From contig JAIRUB010000145.1 in the NCBI GenBank assembly GCA_031254635.1, forward strand, positions 1 to 5,545: a stretch of DNA of 5,545 bases, read 5' to 3'. The notes under the pieces were generated by a model, which did not search any database, was not told where the DNA came from, and was given only the letters and a program-made list of their open reading frames with translations. Positions 1-5,545 of this stretch are shown one piece after another. The position numbers and the translations under genes were made by a program. Source of the DNA: Prevotellaceae bacterium (GTDB lineage: Bacteria > Bacteroidota > Bacteroidia > Bacteroidales > UBA932). The first letter of the stretch is position 1; every line of letters starts with the position of its first letter.

Positions 1-144
1 CGTGTGTTAGCGGTTACTTCTTTGGCTAATACTATCAACGAAGCACAGGTGCTCAGTTACCAAACAGTAGCGGCGCTTCAATATGAGGGCATATATTTCC
101 GCTCCGATATAGGAAACGACCTGCTTAATTATTCTGCAAAATAA
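1..144 (+). CDS. purD: Phosphoribosylamine-glycine ligase (GAR synthetase), C-terminal end only
   Basis: Frame 1 is open from the window edge to TAA at 142-144 and gives 47 residues. The start RVLAVTSLANT and the later YEGIYFRSDIG match the conserved C-terminal domain of PurD, where family members carry a GRVL.VT...T...A segment followed by (F/Y)EG.(Y/F)(Y/F)R.DIG. PurD is the cytosolic ATP-grasp enzyme that joins phosphoribosylamine and glycine to form glycinamide ribonucleotide, the second step of de novo purine synthesis. Only the C-terminal tail is present, so the catalytic ATP-grasp core cannot be inspected. The ending just after the DIG motif, with a few extra residues, is normal for the family. 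The next gene starts 6 bases after the stop on the same strand, so the two are probably cotranscribed. The identification rests on motif recognition over a short stretch but is specific. Confidence 0.9.
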   Translation, partial: RVLAVTSLANTINEAQVLSYQTVAALQYEGIYFRSDIGNDLLNYSAK

Positions 145-150
145 AAAAAT

Positions 151-1131
151 ATGATTAATTACATACAGCGCAATACATTTCTTACTACCGTTTTTACAGG
201 GCTAATTATTTTGATAGCATTGTGGCTGCCCGATTTTTTGGCGCCGGCCACAAGCCATCCTCACCTTGTTACACAACCCCTGCAAGGCTGGCTGCTATCG
301 GCAAAATGGATGAGCGGAGCAAGCGGCCTGTGGGTAAATTTAGGCCTGACTGTTTTAACTGCGGCATTACTATTTTTGTCGAATCTGAAACATCTTTTTA
401 TTAACGTCAACGACCGGTTGATGCTATTACTGTATCTGTTCTTGGTATCGGCCCTGCCCAAATCGCACTACTATCCCGAAGCGCAAATAGCCGCCATTGC
501 TGTTATCATAGGCCTGTACTGCCTGTTTCAAAGTTATCAGAAAAAGGCAGCCTTGGCACAGTTGTTTTTGGCAGCTATGTGGGTTAGTATTGCCGGCTTA
601 TGTTATTTTCCCGCCATCGCTGTATTGCTCACTGTTGTTATCAACATTCTAATTACAAGAGAATTTGATTGGCGTGACTGGACAGCCTTTATAGTAGGAT
701 TTTTATGCCCTTATTTTTATTTCGGCTTATATTTATTTTTTTCCGAAGACACCATCCTTCCTTTATGGCAGGGTTTACAGCAAAATTTTTATCCCCTGTC
801 CTTGCCGGTTATTGCCCATAATCTTTATGAATACATTTTTGTCACCACACTTGCCGTAATTATTATCTGGATTTTTCTGAACCAAGAATATAAAGGCGCT
901 TTAAATAAAATTAAAATCGTGCATTTGCGCCAAACCAATAATTGGCTGTTAGTATGTGTTTTAATCTCTGCCGTTATCTTCCGGCCGCCTTATGGCAGTA
1001 TGATGCCCCTGTTGGCCATTCCCTTATCCATAATTATGGCCAATGCCGATAACCAACTGTGGCGCAAAAAGGTATATATATTCTTCCTCTTATTGCTTAT
1101 TACAGCCATTATAGGAAGCCAAACTGTTTAA
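151..1131 (+). CDS. Polytopic membrane protein, DUF6427-like, function unknown
   Basis: This 326-residue protein is strongly hydrophobic, with roughly eight to ten membrane segments. The clearest are near residues 10-30, 58-78, 89-102, 111-127, 134-168 (probably two), 177-197, 225-243, 265-277, 284-297 and 307-322. There is no cleavable signal peptide, so it should sit in the inner membrane. The segment around residues 171-191 (EFDWRDWTAFIVGFLCPYF) resembles the (F)NWR.W...(I/L)GFL.PYFF stretch I associate with the Bacteroidota family DUF6427, and the overall hydrophobic pattern and length of about 300 residues also fit. The family has no established function; some members carry old, unsupported enzyme names that should not be copied. 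The ATG lies 6 bases after the purD stop, in an A-rich context without a Shine-Dalgarno, which suggests translation from the purD transcript. A link to purine metabolism is only implied by position. Family assignment is from memory of sequence pattern, not a search. Confidence 0.8.
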   Translation: MINYIQRNTFLTTVFTGLIILIALWLPDFLAPATSHPHLVTQPLQGWLLSAKWMSGASGLWVNLGLTVLTAALLFLSNLKHLFINVNDRLMLLLYLFLVSALPKSHYYPEAQIAAIAVIIGLYCLFQSYQKKAALAQLFLAAMWVSIAGLCYFPAIAVLLTVVINILITREFDWRDWTAFIVGFLCPYFYFGLYLFFSEDTILPLWQGLQQNFYPLSLPVIAHNLYEYIFVTTLAVIIIWIFLNQEYKGALNKIKIVHLRQTNNWLLVCVLISAVIFRPPYGSMMPLLAIPLSIIMANADNQLWRKKVYIFFLLLLITAIIGSQTV

Positions 1132-1132
1132 A

Positions 1133-1164
1133 ATGCCAAAATGACAGTAACAAAATGATGGCAT
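1133..1164 (+). promoter_or_regulatory. Possible activator site upstream of lon (TGNCA half-sites and inverted repeat)
   Basis: The gap before lon contains TGCCA (1134-1138) and TGACA (1142-1146) separated by three A residues, giving a TGNCA-N3-TGNCA arrangement that reads similarly on both strands. In addition ATGCCA (1133-1138) is repeated inverted as TGGCAT (1159-1164) with 20 bases between. This lies just upstream of the proposed -24 element, where a regulator could bind. No binding protein can be named, and short A/T-rich gaps yield such matches by chance, so confidence is low. Confidence 0.3.
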
Positions 1165-1173
1165 ATTTATTGT
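1159..1173 (+). promoter_or_regulatory. Candidate sigma-54 (-24/-12) promoter of lon
   Basis: TGGCATATTTATTGT matches the sigma-54 consensus TGGCAC-N5-TTGC at all positions except the last base of each element (T for C in both). The GG of the -24 element (1160-1161) and the G of the -12 element (1172) are separated by exactly 10 bases, the required spacing. Transcription would start near 1184-1186, leaving a leader of about 15 bases before the lon ATG at 1200. Many Bacteroidota encode RpoN. The substitution of the -12 C is a real weakness, and no activator gene is visible nearby. Confidence 0.45.
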
Positions 1174-1199
1174 GTGTATTATTGAACAAAAATTGATTT

Positions 1200-3650
1200 A
1201 TGAGACTAAATGATGTATTTTTTCCTGAGATTGAAGACGAAGATATGAACTATATCCCCATTGTTGTTGATGATGGCGACCAAGAAGACAAGCCCTTAGC
1301 TATACCGGAGCATTTGCCTATTTTGCCCTTGCGTAATGCCGTATTATTTACCGGCACAGTAATTCCCATCACCGTAGGACGCGAGAAATCTATCAAGCTT
1401 ATCCGCGATGTATATAATAGCACCAAACTGTTGGGCACTACCACTCAACGTGATGCTAAGGTTGACAATCCGAGCAGCAAGGACCTTCACAGCATTGGCA
1501 CAATAGCGAAGATTGTGAAAATTATAGAAATGCCCGACGGCGGTATTACTATTATCCTTCAAGGGTTACGTCGGTTTAACATTATTGAATTTATACAGGA
1601 AGAGCCTTATATTTTGGCGAAAATAAAGGAACGCGCCGACTTTAGGCCAACGGCTTCCGATGAGGAATACAACAATATTATCGGCTCGGTGCGCGATGCT
1701 GCGCTCCACGTACTGAAATTGTCGCCGCACCTTCCGCAAGAGGCTTCCTTCGCTATAAAAAATATTGATAGCCGCTCTTTTCTGATTAATTTCGTTGCTT
1801 CAAATCTCGACATTGATAACGCCAACGAAAAACAAGAATTGTTGGAAGAAGACAACCTAAAAAAGCGCGCCTTAAAATTGCTAAAATTGTTGAACACACA
1901 AATTGACATCCTTAAAATCAAGAACGACATTCAACAAAAAGTACATACCGAAATCAATCAGCAGCAACGCGAATATTACCTCAACAATCAACTCAAAACC
2001 ATACAGGAGGAGTTGGGTATAGCCAACACAGCCAATGAAATCAGAGAACTGCGCGAAAAAGCAAAAAATAAGAAATGGCCGCAGGAAGTAGCCGATATTT
2101 TCGAGAAAGAAATACAAAAACTCGAGCGTATGAATCCTAATTATGGCGATTATCCTATGCAGTTTAACTATGTGCAATGCTTGGTTGATTTGCCGTGGTT
2201 GAGTTATTCTACCGATAACCTTGAATTAAAGAATGCTGAAAAGATATTAGACGAAGACCATTTCGGCTTGGAAAAAGTTAAGGAACGCATATTAGAATAT
2301 TTAGCCATCATCAAGCTTAAAGGCGATTTGAAATCACCTATCTTATGCCTCTACGGCCCTCCGGGTATAGGCAAAACCTCTTTGGGAAAATCGGTGGCAA
2401 GGGCGCTGAACCGTTCTTATGGCCGCATTTCCTTAGGCGGCTTGCACGATGAGGCGGAAATTCGTGGACACCGTAGGACTTACATCGGCGCCATGCCGGG
2501 GCGTATCATACAAACTATTAAAAAATGCGGTACCTCCAATCCTGTTATTATTTTAGACGAAATCGACAAGGTGGGCAACGATTTCAGAGGCGATCCTGCA
2601 GCGGCATTGTTGGAGGCACTCGATCCCGAACAAAACAGCGCTTTCCACGATAACTACCTCGATGTGGATTACGATTTGTCGAAAGTGATGTTCATTACCA
2701 CAGCCAACACTATTGGGAACATCCATCCTGCCCTGCGCGATCGTATGGAAATGATTGATATGAGCGGCTACCTGATAGAAGAAAAAATAGAAATTGCCAA
2801 GCGGTATTTATTGCCCAAGCAATTGGATATCCACGGCGTGAAGCCGGCAAAACTCAAGCTGTCTGATAAATTAATAGAAACGATAATTGAAGACTATACT
2901 CGCGAATCGGGTGTGCGTAACCTCGAAAAACAACTAACCAAGGTTATACGTTATATAGGTAAACAAATAGCTTTCGACGAAAATCCCAAAGCTGTTATAA
3001 CTGAAAAAGAATTAAGGAAAATTCTCGGCGCTCCCCGTTTTCTCAAAGAAATGTATCAGGGCAATGAGTTTGCGGGCGTGGTTACAGGTTTGGCTTGGAC
3101 GGAAAACGGCGGTGAGATTTTATTTATAGAAACCAGCTTGAGTCAGGGAAAGGGCAACCTTACACTCACCGGAAACTTGGGGGATGTAATGAAAGAATCG
3201 GCCACCATTGCCTTGGAATACATCAAAGCACACGCTGATAAATTGAATATCCCTGCAAACGCTTTCGAGAATTGGAATATCCACCTGCACGTGCCTGAGG
3301 GCGCCATTCCGAAAGACGGGCCTTCGGCTGGCATTACTATGGCTACCGCTATTGCCTCCGCCTTTACCCAACGTAAGGTGCGCAAGAACGTAGCTATGAC
3401 AGGTGAAATTACCCTTCGCGGCAAGGTGCTGCCTGTAGGCGGCATCAAGGAAAAAATACTCGCCGCCAAGCGCGCCGGCCTCACCGACATTGTCCTCTCC
3501 CGCGACAACGAAAAAGACATACAAGAAATCAAAGATATCTACATCAAAGGACTAACCTTCCACTACGTCAACACCATCTACGATGTACTCGACTACGCCT
3601 TGCTCAACGACAAGGTAAAAGATGCGGTGAAGATAGGGGGAGTAAAATGA
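1200..3650 (+). CDS. lon: ATP-dependent protease Lon (LonA type, endopeptidase La)
   Basis: This complete 816-residue LonA is the cytosolic AAA+ protease that unfolds and degrades damaged and certain regulatory proteins. The N-terminal LON substrate-binding domain spans about residues 38-240 (ILPLRNAVLF near 41-50), with a helical, coiled-coil-rich part to about 310 (QQREYYLNNQLKTIQEELG, 255-273). The AAA+ module follows: Walker A GPPGIGKT (386-393, Lys392), Walker B IILDEID (450-456, Asp453/Glu454), sensor-1 Asn503, a likely arginine finger at Arg515 in DRMEM and sensor-2 Arg573 in GVRNLE. The protease domain carries PKDGPSAG with catalytic Ser709 and GGIKEKIL with catalytic Lys752, the 43-residue spacing of E. 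coli Lon. An acidic N-terminal extension of about 35 residues precedes the domain. Met16 is an alternative start, but 1200 fits the proposed promoter. One small oddity is LFTG where most Lon proteins have FPG (Thr51 for Pro). All active-site residues are present. Confidence 0.98.
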   Translation: MRLNDVFFPEIEDEDMNYIPIVVDDGDQEDKPLAIPEHLPILPLRNAVLFTGTVIPITVGREKSIKLIRDVYNSTKLLGTTTQRDAKVDNPSSKDLHSIGTIAKIVKIIEMPDGGITIILQGLRRFNIIEFIQEEPYILAKIKERADFRPTASDEEYNNIIGSVRDAALHVLKLSPHLPQEASFAIKNIDSRSFLINFVASNLDIDNANEKQELLEEDNLKKRALKLLKLLNTQIDILKIKNDIQQKVHTEINQQQREYYLNNQLKTIQEELGIANTANEIRELREKAKNKKWPQEVADIFEKEIQKLERMNPNYGDYPMQFNYVQCLVDLPWLSYSTDNLELKNAEKILDEDHFGLEKVKERILEYLAIIKLKGDLKSPILCLYGPPGIGKTSLGKSVARALNRSYGRISLGGLHDEAEIRGHRRTYIGAMPGRIIQTIKKCGTSNPVIILDEIDKVGNDFRGDPAAALLEALDPEQNSAFHDNYLDVDYDLSKVMFITTANTIGNIHPALRDRMEMIDMSGYLIEEKIEIAKRYLLPKQLDIHGVKPAKLKLSDKLIETIIEDYTRESGVRNLEKQLTKVIRYIGKQIAFDENPKAVITEKELRKILGAPRFLKEMYQGNEFAGVVTGLAWTENGGEILFIETSLSQGKGNLTLTGNLGDVMKESATIALEYIKAHADKLNIPANAFENWNIHLHVPEGAIPKDGPSAGITMATAIASAFTQRKVRKNVAMTGEITLRGKVLPVGGIKEKILAAKRAGLTDIVLSRDNEKDIQEIKDIYIKGLTFHYVNTIYDVLDYALLNDKVKDAVKIGGVK

Positions 3651-3690
3651 GATACTTCCCATTTGTTAGACAGGAATATTCAGTAAAATC

Positions 3691-3735
3691 AAAAAATCCT
3701 GCTAATGGTAAAACATTTAGGCAGGATTTTCTTTT
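3691..3735. terminator. Bidirectional rho-independent terminator between lon and the lipoprotein gene
   Basis: A perfect 10-bp inverted repeat pairs AAAATCCTGC (3693-3702) with GCAGGATTTT (3721-3730); the 18-base middle can extend the stem with small bulges (TAATG with CATTTA). On the plus strand it is followed by a T-rich run (TTTTCTTTT, 3727-3735), about 40 bases after the lon stop. On the minus strand the stem runs into TTTTTT (complement of 3691-3696), so it can also stop transcripts coming from the lipoprotein gene. The convergent gene layout fits a shared terminator. Two further CAGGAnT-like stretches nearby (near 3671 and 3740) are unexplained and may be coincidence. Confidence 0.88.
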
Positions 3736-3793
3736 ATAACAGGATTAGGTTTTTTATTATTGGATTGCCGCAAGCAGTTTCAGTCTGTTTTTT

Positions 3794-4210
3794 TTATTTT
3801 TTATCCAATCTGAAAGTCTCAGTGCTAACACCATCAATTTTGCCAATGTATTCAATATAAGTTCCATCGCCTTTTTTGAAACGATAAACAGCTGTGCCCG
3901 TTGATGTAAAAGTTATTTCGTAAAAATCGTCTGTTTTTATTGTTTCGCTCAGATTCTTATAGGCTCCTCTTTTTGCATATTCCCTAAAACTTATGGTAAT
4001 AGGTCCATCTTCCATCCCATCAGAGGTTATAATGATATTGTCAGAGGTAAATTTGTAGATAGAGATAATCTCTCTTACTCCCATCTCATGTATCACTTCC
4101 CATTCGCCATGTATCCAGGCAGGCGGTGAAAGTATTTCTTTTTCAGAATTATCCTTACTGCAACTCGTTAGTACAAACGCTATTGCAATTGCTAATAAAA
4201 AATTTTTCAT
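3794..4210 (-). CDS. Small envelope lipoprotein, possibly lipocalin-like fold
   Basis: This 138-residue protein begins with a short charged n-region and hydrophobic stretch ending in the lipobox LTSC, with Cys17 as the likely lipidated residue after signal peptidase II cleavage. The residues right after the cysteine (SKDNSEKE) are charged and partly acidic, reminiscent of lipoprotein export signals that send Bacteroidota lipoproteins to the cell surface; this is an inference. The mature part starts with a WIHGEW segment (32-37) and then alternates short beta-like stretches (EIISIYKF, NIIITSDG, GPITISF, FYEITFTS, TAVYRFKK, TYIEYIGK). The G.W motif followed by beta-strands is common in small lipocalin-like lipoproteins, but I do not recognise a specific family. 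The ATG lies 14 bases after the stop of the outer-membrane protein gene on the same strand, so the two very likely form an operon. Function unknown. Confidence 0.88.
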   Translation of the reverse strand: MKNFLLAIAIAFVLTSCSKDNSEKEILSPPAWIHGEWEVIHEMGVREIISIYKFTSDNIIITSDGMEDGPITISFREYAKRGAYKNLSETIKTDDFYEITFTSTGTAVYRFKKGDGTYIEYIGKIDGVSTETFRLDKK

Positions 4211-4224
4211 ATTATAAATTAATT

Positions 4225-4902
4225 TTATTTACCAAAAAGATAGGTCAAAGTGAGTGAAAGAGTGGAGTTTTTAAGTTTGTTTCTCTCTGTCGGTGTCGGT
4301 ATCTCTTGCGCTTCGACCCATTTGGCATTGACCAAATCAACAAGCCCGAACTGATAGCCCAAAGCAGCTTGAAGGTTGCCGAATTGCAGTCCGGCGCCAA
4401 AACCCAAACCAAAATCGAGCACTTTATATTGGTTATCTTTGCCGCTTCCCATTTTGATTTTTTCATTGATGGGATCATCCTTTACTCCGTTCACGATCAC
4501 GTCCATTTTCACTTTGCCTCCAAGACCGTAGCCGAGATATGGCCCTGCCTGAAATAAGAGTTTTATGCCGCCCAAATCTATTTTGTATTGGGCATGAACG
4601 GGCATCTGAATATAATTCAGATGATATGTTCCTTTCATTTCAATATGATAATCCATATAAGACCCCTTATAATTACATCCCTGCGTGGCATACAAAATAC
4701 CCGATTGAAGCGAAAAAGCATGACTCAGAGCGTAGTCGCCTACGATGCCGATTTGAAGTCCCGGTTTCATTTTATTGCCTTCGGCAAACCCTGATAAATT
4801 AGTAAGGCTAAAGCCTGCACGCGCTCCAATTTTGAACTGTGCCTGCGCAACACTTGTCGTTAAGACAAGCGCCATCACTGTTAAATAAAGTGTTTTTTTC
4901 AT
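4225..4902 (-). CDS. PorT-like outer-membrane beta-barrel protein (OMP_b-brl_2 type)
   Basis: This 225-residue protein has a classical signal peptide (MKKTLYLTVMALVLTTSVAQA) with an AQA site and cleavage expected before Gln22. The mature protein starts FKIGARAGFSLTNLSG and shows alternating beta-strands with the family landmarks: GLQIGIVGDYAL and FSLQSGILYATQG, then YIQMPVHAQYKI (97-108, compare YLEIPLLLKYKF-like strands), FQAGPYLGYGLGGK (117-130), FGLGFGAGLQFG (164-175) and a last strand LSLTLTYLFGK ending in aromatic and hydrophobic residues. This is the pattern of the small 8-stranded-type outer-membrane proteins named after PorT that are abundant in Bacteroidota. The specific role is unknown; membership does not imply the type IX secretion role of PorT itself. 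It is the first gene of a likely two-gene unit with the downstream lipoprotein. The start is preceded by an A-rich stretch (TAAAAAAGACT) and no Shine-Dalgarno. Confidence 0.9.
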   Translation of the reverse strand: MKKTLYLTVMALVLTTSVAQAQFKIGARAGFSLTNLSGFAEGNKMKPGLQIGIVGDYALSHAFSLQSGILYATQGCNYKGSYMDYHIEMKGTYHLNYIQMPVHAQYKIDLGGIKLLFQAGPYLGYGLGGKVKMDVIVNGVKDDPINEKIKMGSGKDNQYKVLDFGLGFGAGLQFGNLQAALGYQFGLVDLVNAKWVEAQEIPTPTERNKLKNSTLSLTLTYLFGK

Positions 4903-4934
4903 AGTCTTTTTTAGTTTAACGTTCGCTCCTTTTG

Positions 4935-4965
4935 CAAACAGAAAAGTTGTTTATAATATTCATAA
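4935..4965 (-). promoter_or_regulatory. Weak candidate housekeeping promoter for the beta-barrel/lipoprotein pair
   Basis: Reading the minus strand, TCTGTTTG (4942-4935) matches the Bacteroidota -7 consensus TAnnTTTG except for one base. It lies 18 bases downstream of TTATG (4965-4961), a poor version of the -33 TTTG element. It sits in the 86-base gap upstream of the beta-barrel gene, where a promoter is expected, and would give a leader of roughly 25-30 bases. The match is partial, so this is only the best candidate in the gap. Confidence 0.28.
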
Positions 4966-4988
4966 CACTGTTCACTAACCATTAATCA

Positions 4989-5297
4989 CTACCGTTCCGC
5001 TTCAAAACAATAAGCATACATATTACTCAGGGCAATGACTTTTGCCGGTTGCTTGTCTTTTGCCGGAAGCACATACACGGCATTTGTTCTAAACCTTGCA
5101 CCGCTGCCCTCGCCGAGCAAGCCGGCGTCAATTTTCCAAAGCATTTTGCCGGTGCTTGCTTCAATGGCAAAAAGCCGCCCTCCGCCCGAGCCGCCAACCA
5201 TATACACCACGCCGTTAAGATAGCTCATACGGCTACCGGTGCCGGCGGTTGGCACGCTCCAAAGTTGCGCACCCGTTTCGGCATTTAAGGCATACAT
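4989..5297 (-). pseudogene. 3' fragment of a PQQ-binding-like beta-propeller repeat protein (probable remnant)
   Basis: The 102 codons from ATG at 5297 encode two recognisable PQQ/BamB-type propeller blade motifs, MYALNAETGAQLWS (1-14) and RLFAIEASTGKMLWKID (41-57), each with the (L/Y).A(L/I)(N/E)A.TG...W signature. They are followed by a short C-terminal blade ending KVIALSNMYAYCFEAER. Full-length proteins of this kind are several hundred residues with a signal peptide and six to eight blades; here there is neither. The first residue already lies inside a blade, and the frame continues upstream as VYCC before QE and a TAG at 5318-5316, so the ATG is probably an internal methionine of an ancestral gene. 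The three frames further upstream hold stops and no propeller sequence. I therefore read it as a gene truncated at its 5' end by deletion or rearrangement. A short expressed protein cannot be excluded, but it would lack a complete propeller and an export signal. Confidence 0.7.
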
Positions 5298-5349
5298 ACA
5301 ACAATAAACCTCTTGCTATTAAATGTTTATTATACATTATTTTCTTTTA

Positions 5350-5375
5350 TAAATTCAAAATAGTTTCTGAATTTA
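5350..5375. repeat. A/T-rich inverted repeat, possible weak terminator
   Basis: TAAATTCA (5350-5357) is repeated inverted as TGAATTTA (5368-5375), an 8-bp stem with a 10-base middle that can add three more A-T pairs with one bulge. It sits 8 bases beyond the stop of the right-most gene on the minus strand, where a terminator would be expected. The minus-strand continuation is A-rich (ATAAAAG) rather than a T-run, so intrinsic termination would be weak. In such A/T-rich sequence chance is a fair explanation. Confidence 0.3.
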
Positions 5376-5382
5376 ACAACAA

Positions 5383-5545
5383 TTATTCGGCAGAAGGACT
5401 ATCAGTCTCTTCTTCTATTATTATACCGGCCTCTACATTATTGCCATCTTTGTCAAGGATAACTAACTTCTCGCTCTGGTCTTCTTTGTTTACCAGAAAA
5501 ACTTTTACCAACTCGTTTTCTGCATCAATTTCAACTTTCATAACT
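5383..5545 (-). CDS. Acidic protein of unknown function, partial or 52 residues if complete
   Basis: On the minus strand the frame is open from the window edge to TAA at 5385-5383. An ATG at 5541-5539 would give a complete 52-residue protein (MKVEIDAENELVKVFL... to ...EEETDSPSAE), but the frame is still open upstream of it (one GTT codon visible), so this may equally be the C-terminus of a longer protein. The sequence has two strand-like stretches (ELVKVFLVN and KLVILDKDGN) and a very acidic tail (EEET). I recognise no family. Base composition and codon choice (AAA, GAA, GTT) look like those of the other genes here. The stop is about 65 bases from the point where the propeller fragment begins, on the same strand, so the two could once have been neighbours in one transcription unit. 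That it is coding is likely from frame and composition, but the start is undecided. Confidence 0.6.
   Translation of the reverse strand, partial: VMKVEIDAENELVKVFLVNKEDQSEKLVILDKDGNNVEAGIIIEEETDSPSAE

Noticed and set aside
1177..1184. TATTATTG as a housekeeping -7 element (TAnnTTTG) for lon
   Set aside because: It has one mismatch, no TTG-type -33 element lies at the right distance, and the transcript would start only about 10 bases before the ATG. The -24/-12 match explains the gap better.
3120..3532. Long open frames on the minus strand inside the lon protease domain
   Set aside because: They lie antisense to a fully conserved catalytic region, have no recognisable protein features and are explained by codon bias of lon.
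3671..3747. Three CAGGA-containing stretches around the terminator as a direct repeat family
   Set aside because: The shared core is only 5-7 bases with irregular spacing, and one copy is the terminator arm itself. This is not enough to call a repeat element.
4306..4802. Open frames on the plus strand opposite the beta-barrel gene
   Set aside because: The minus-strand frame has a signal peptide and family motifs throughout; the plus-strand products resemble nothing and are shadows.
5322..5338. Short inverted repeat AATGT...ACATT near the propeller fragment
   Set aside because: Only 5 bp, A/T-rich, with no T-run placed to act as a terminator for the minus-strand gene.
5329..5358. TTGAAT-N18-TATAAT on the minus strand, an E. 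coli-like -35/-10 promoter upstream of the propeller fragment
   Set aside because: Bacteroidota primary sigma factors use a different consensus (TTTG and TAnnTTTG), and the region is very A/T-rich, so the match is probably chance.

Overview
The window looks like chromosomal DNA from a member of the Bacteroidota. The evidence is a C-terminal PurD piece of Bacteroidota type, a DUF6427-type membrane protein directly behind it, a Lon protease with the N-terminal style of that phylum, a PorT-like outer-membrane beta-barrel protein, an SPII lipoprotein, and starts preceded by A/T-rich sequence with no convincing Shine-Dalgarno. I cannot place it below phylum level with confidence. No rRNA, tRNA, CRISPR array, transposase or phage gene is visible, and there is no gene-free stretch over 300 bases.

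Left part, plus strand (1-3650): the end of purD (purine synthesis) is followed after 6 bases by a polytopic membrane protein of the DUF6427 type (151-1131), apparently in one transcript. After a 68-base gap comes a complete lon gene (1200-3650), an ATP-dependent quality-control protease with all catalytic and nucleotide-binding motifs intact. The gap holds a good match to a sigma-54 (-24/-12) promoter and an upstream pair of TGNCA half-sites, which suggests that lon is switched on separately from the purD operon.

Middle (3651-3793): a strong hairpin with T-runs on both sides separates lon from genes arriving on the opposite strand and probably serves as a two-way terminator.

Right part, minus strand (3794-5545): a two-gene unit, reading right to left, encodes a secreted PorT-like beta-barrel protein (4902-4225) and then, 14 bases later, a small lipoprotein (4210-3794). 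Both are envelope proteins of unknown specific role. Upstream lies a 102-codon piece of a PQQ-type beta-propeller protein (5297-4989). It looks like the 3' remnant of a much longer gene, because the blade sequence appears to continue a few codons upstream of the only ATG and then meets a stop. The window ends with the 3' end, or the whole, of a small acidic protein gene of unknown function (5545-5383).

I see no clear undescribed system. The most informative items are the putative sigma-54 control of lon, the truncated propeller gene and the conserved-looking membrane protein behind purD.
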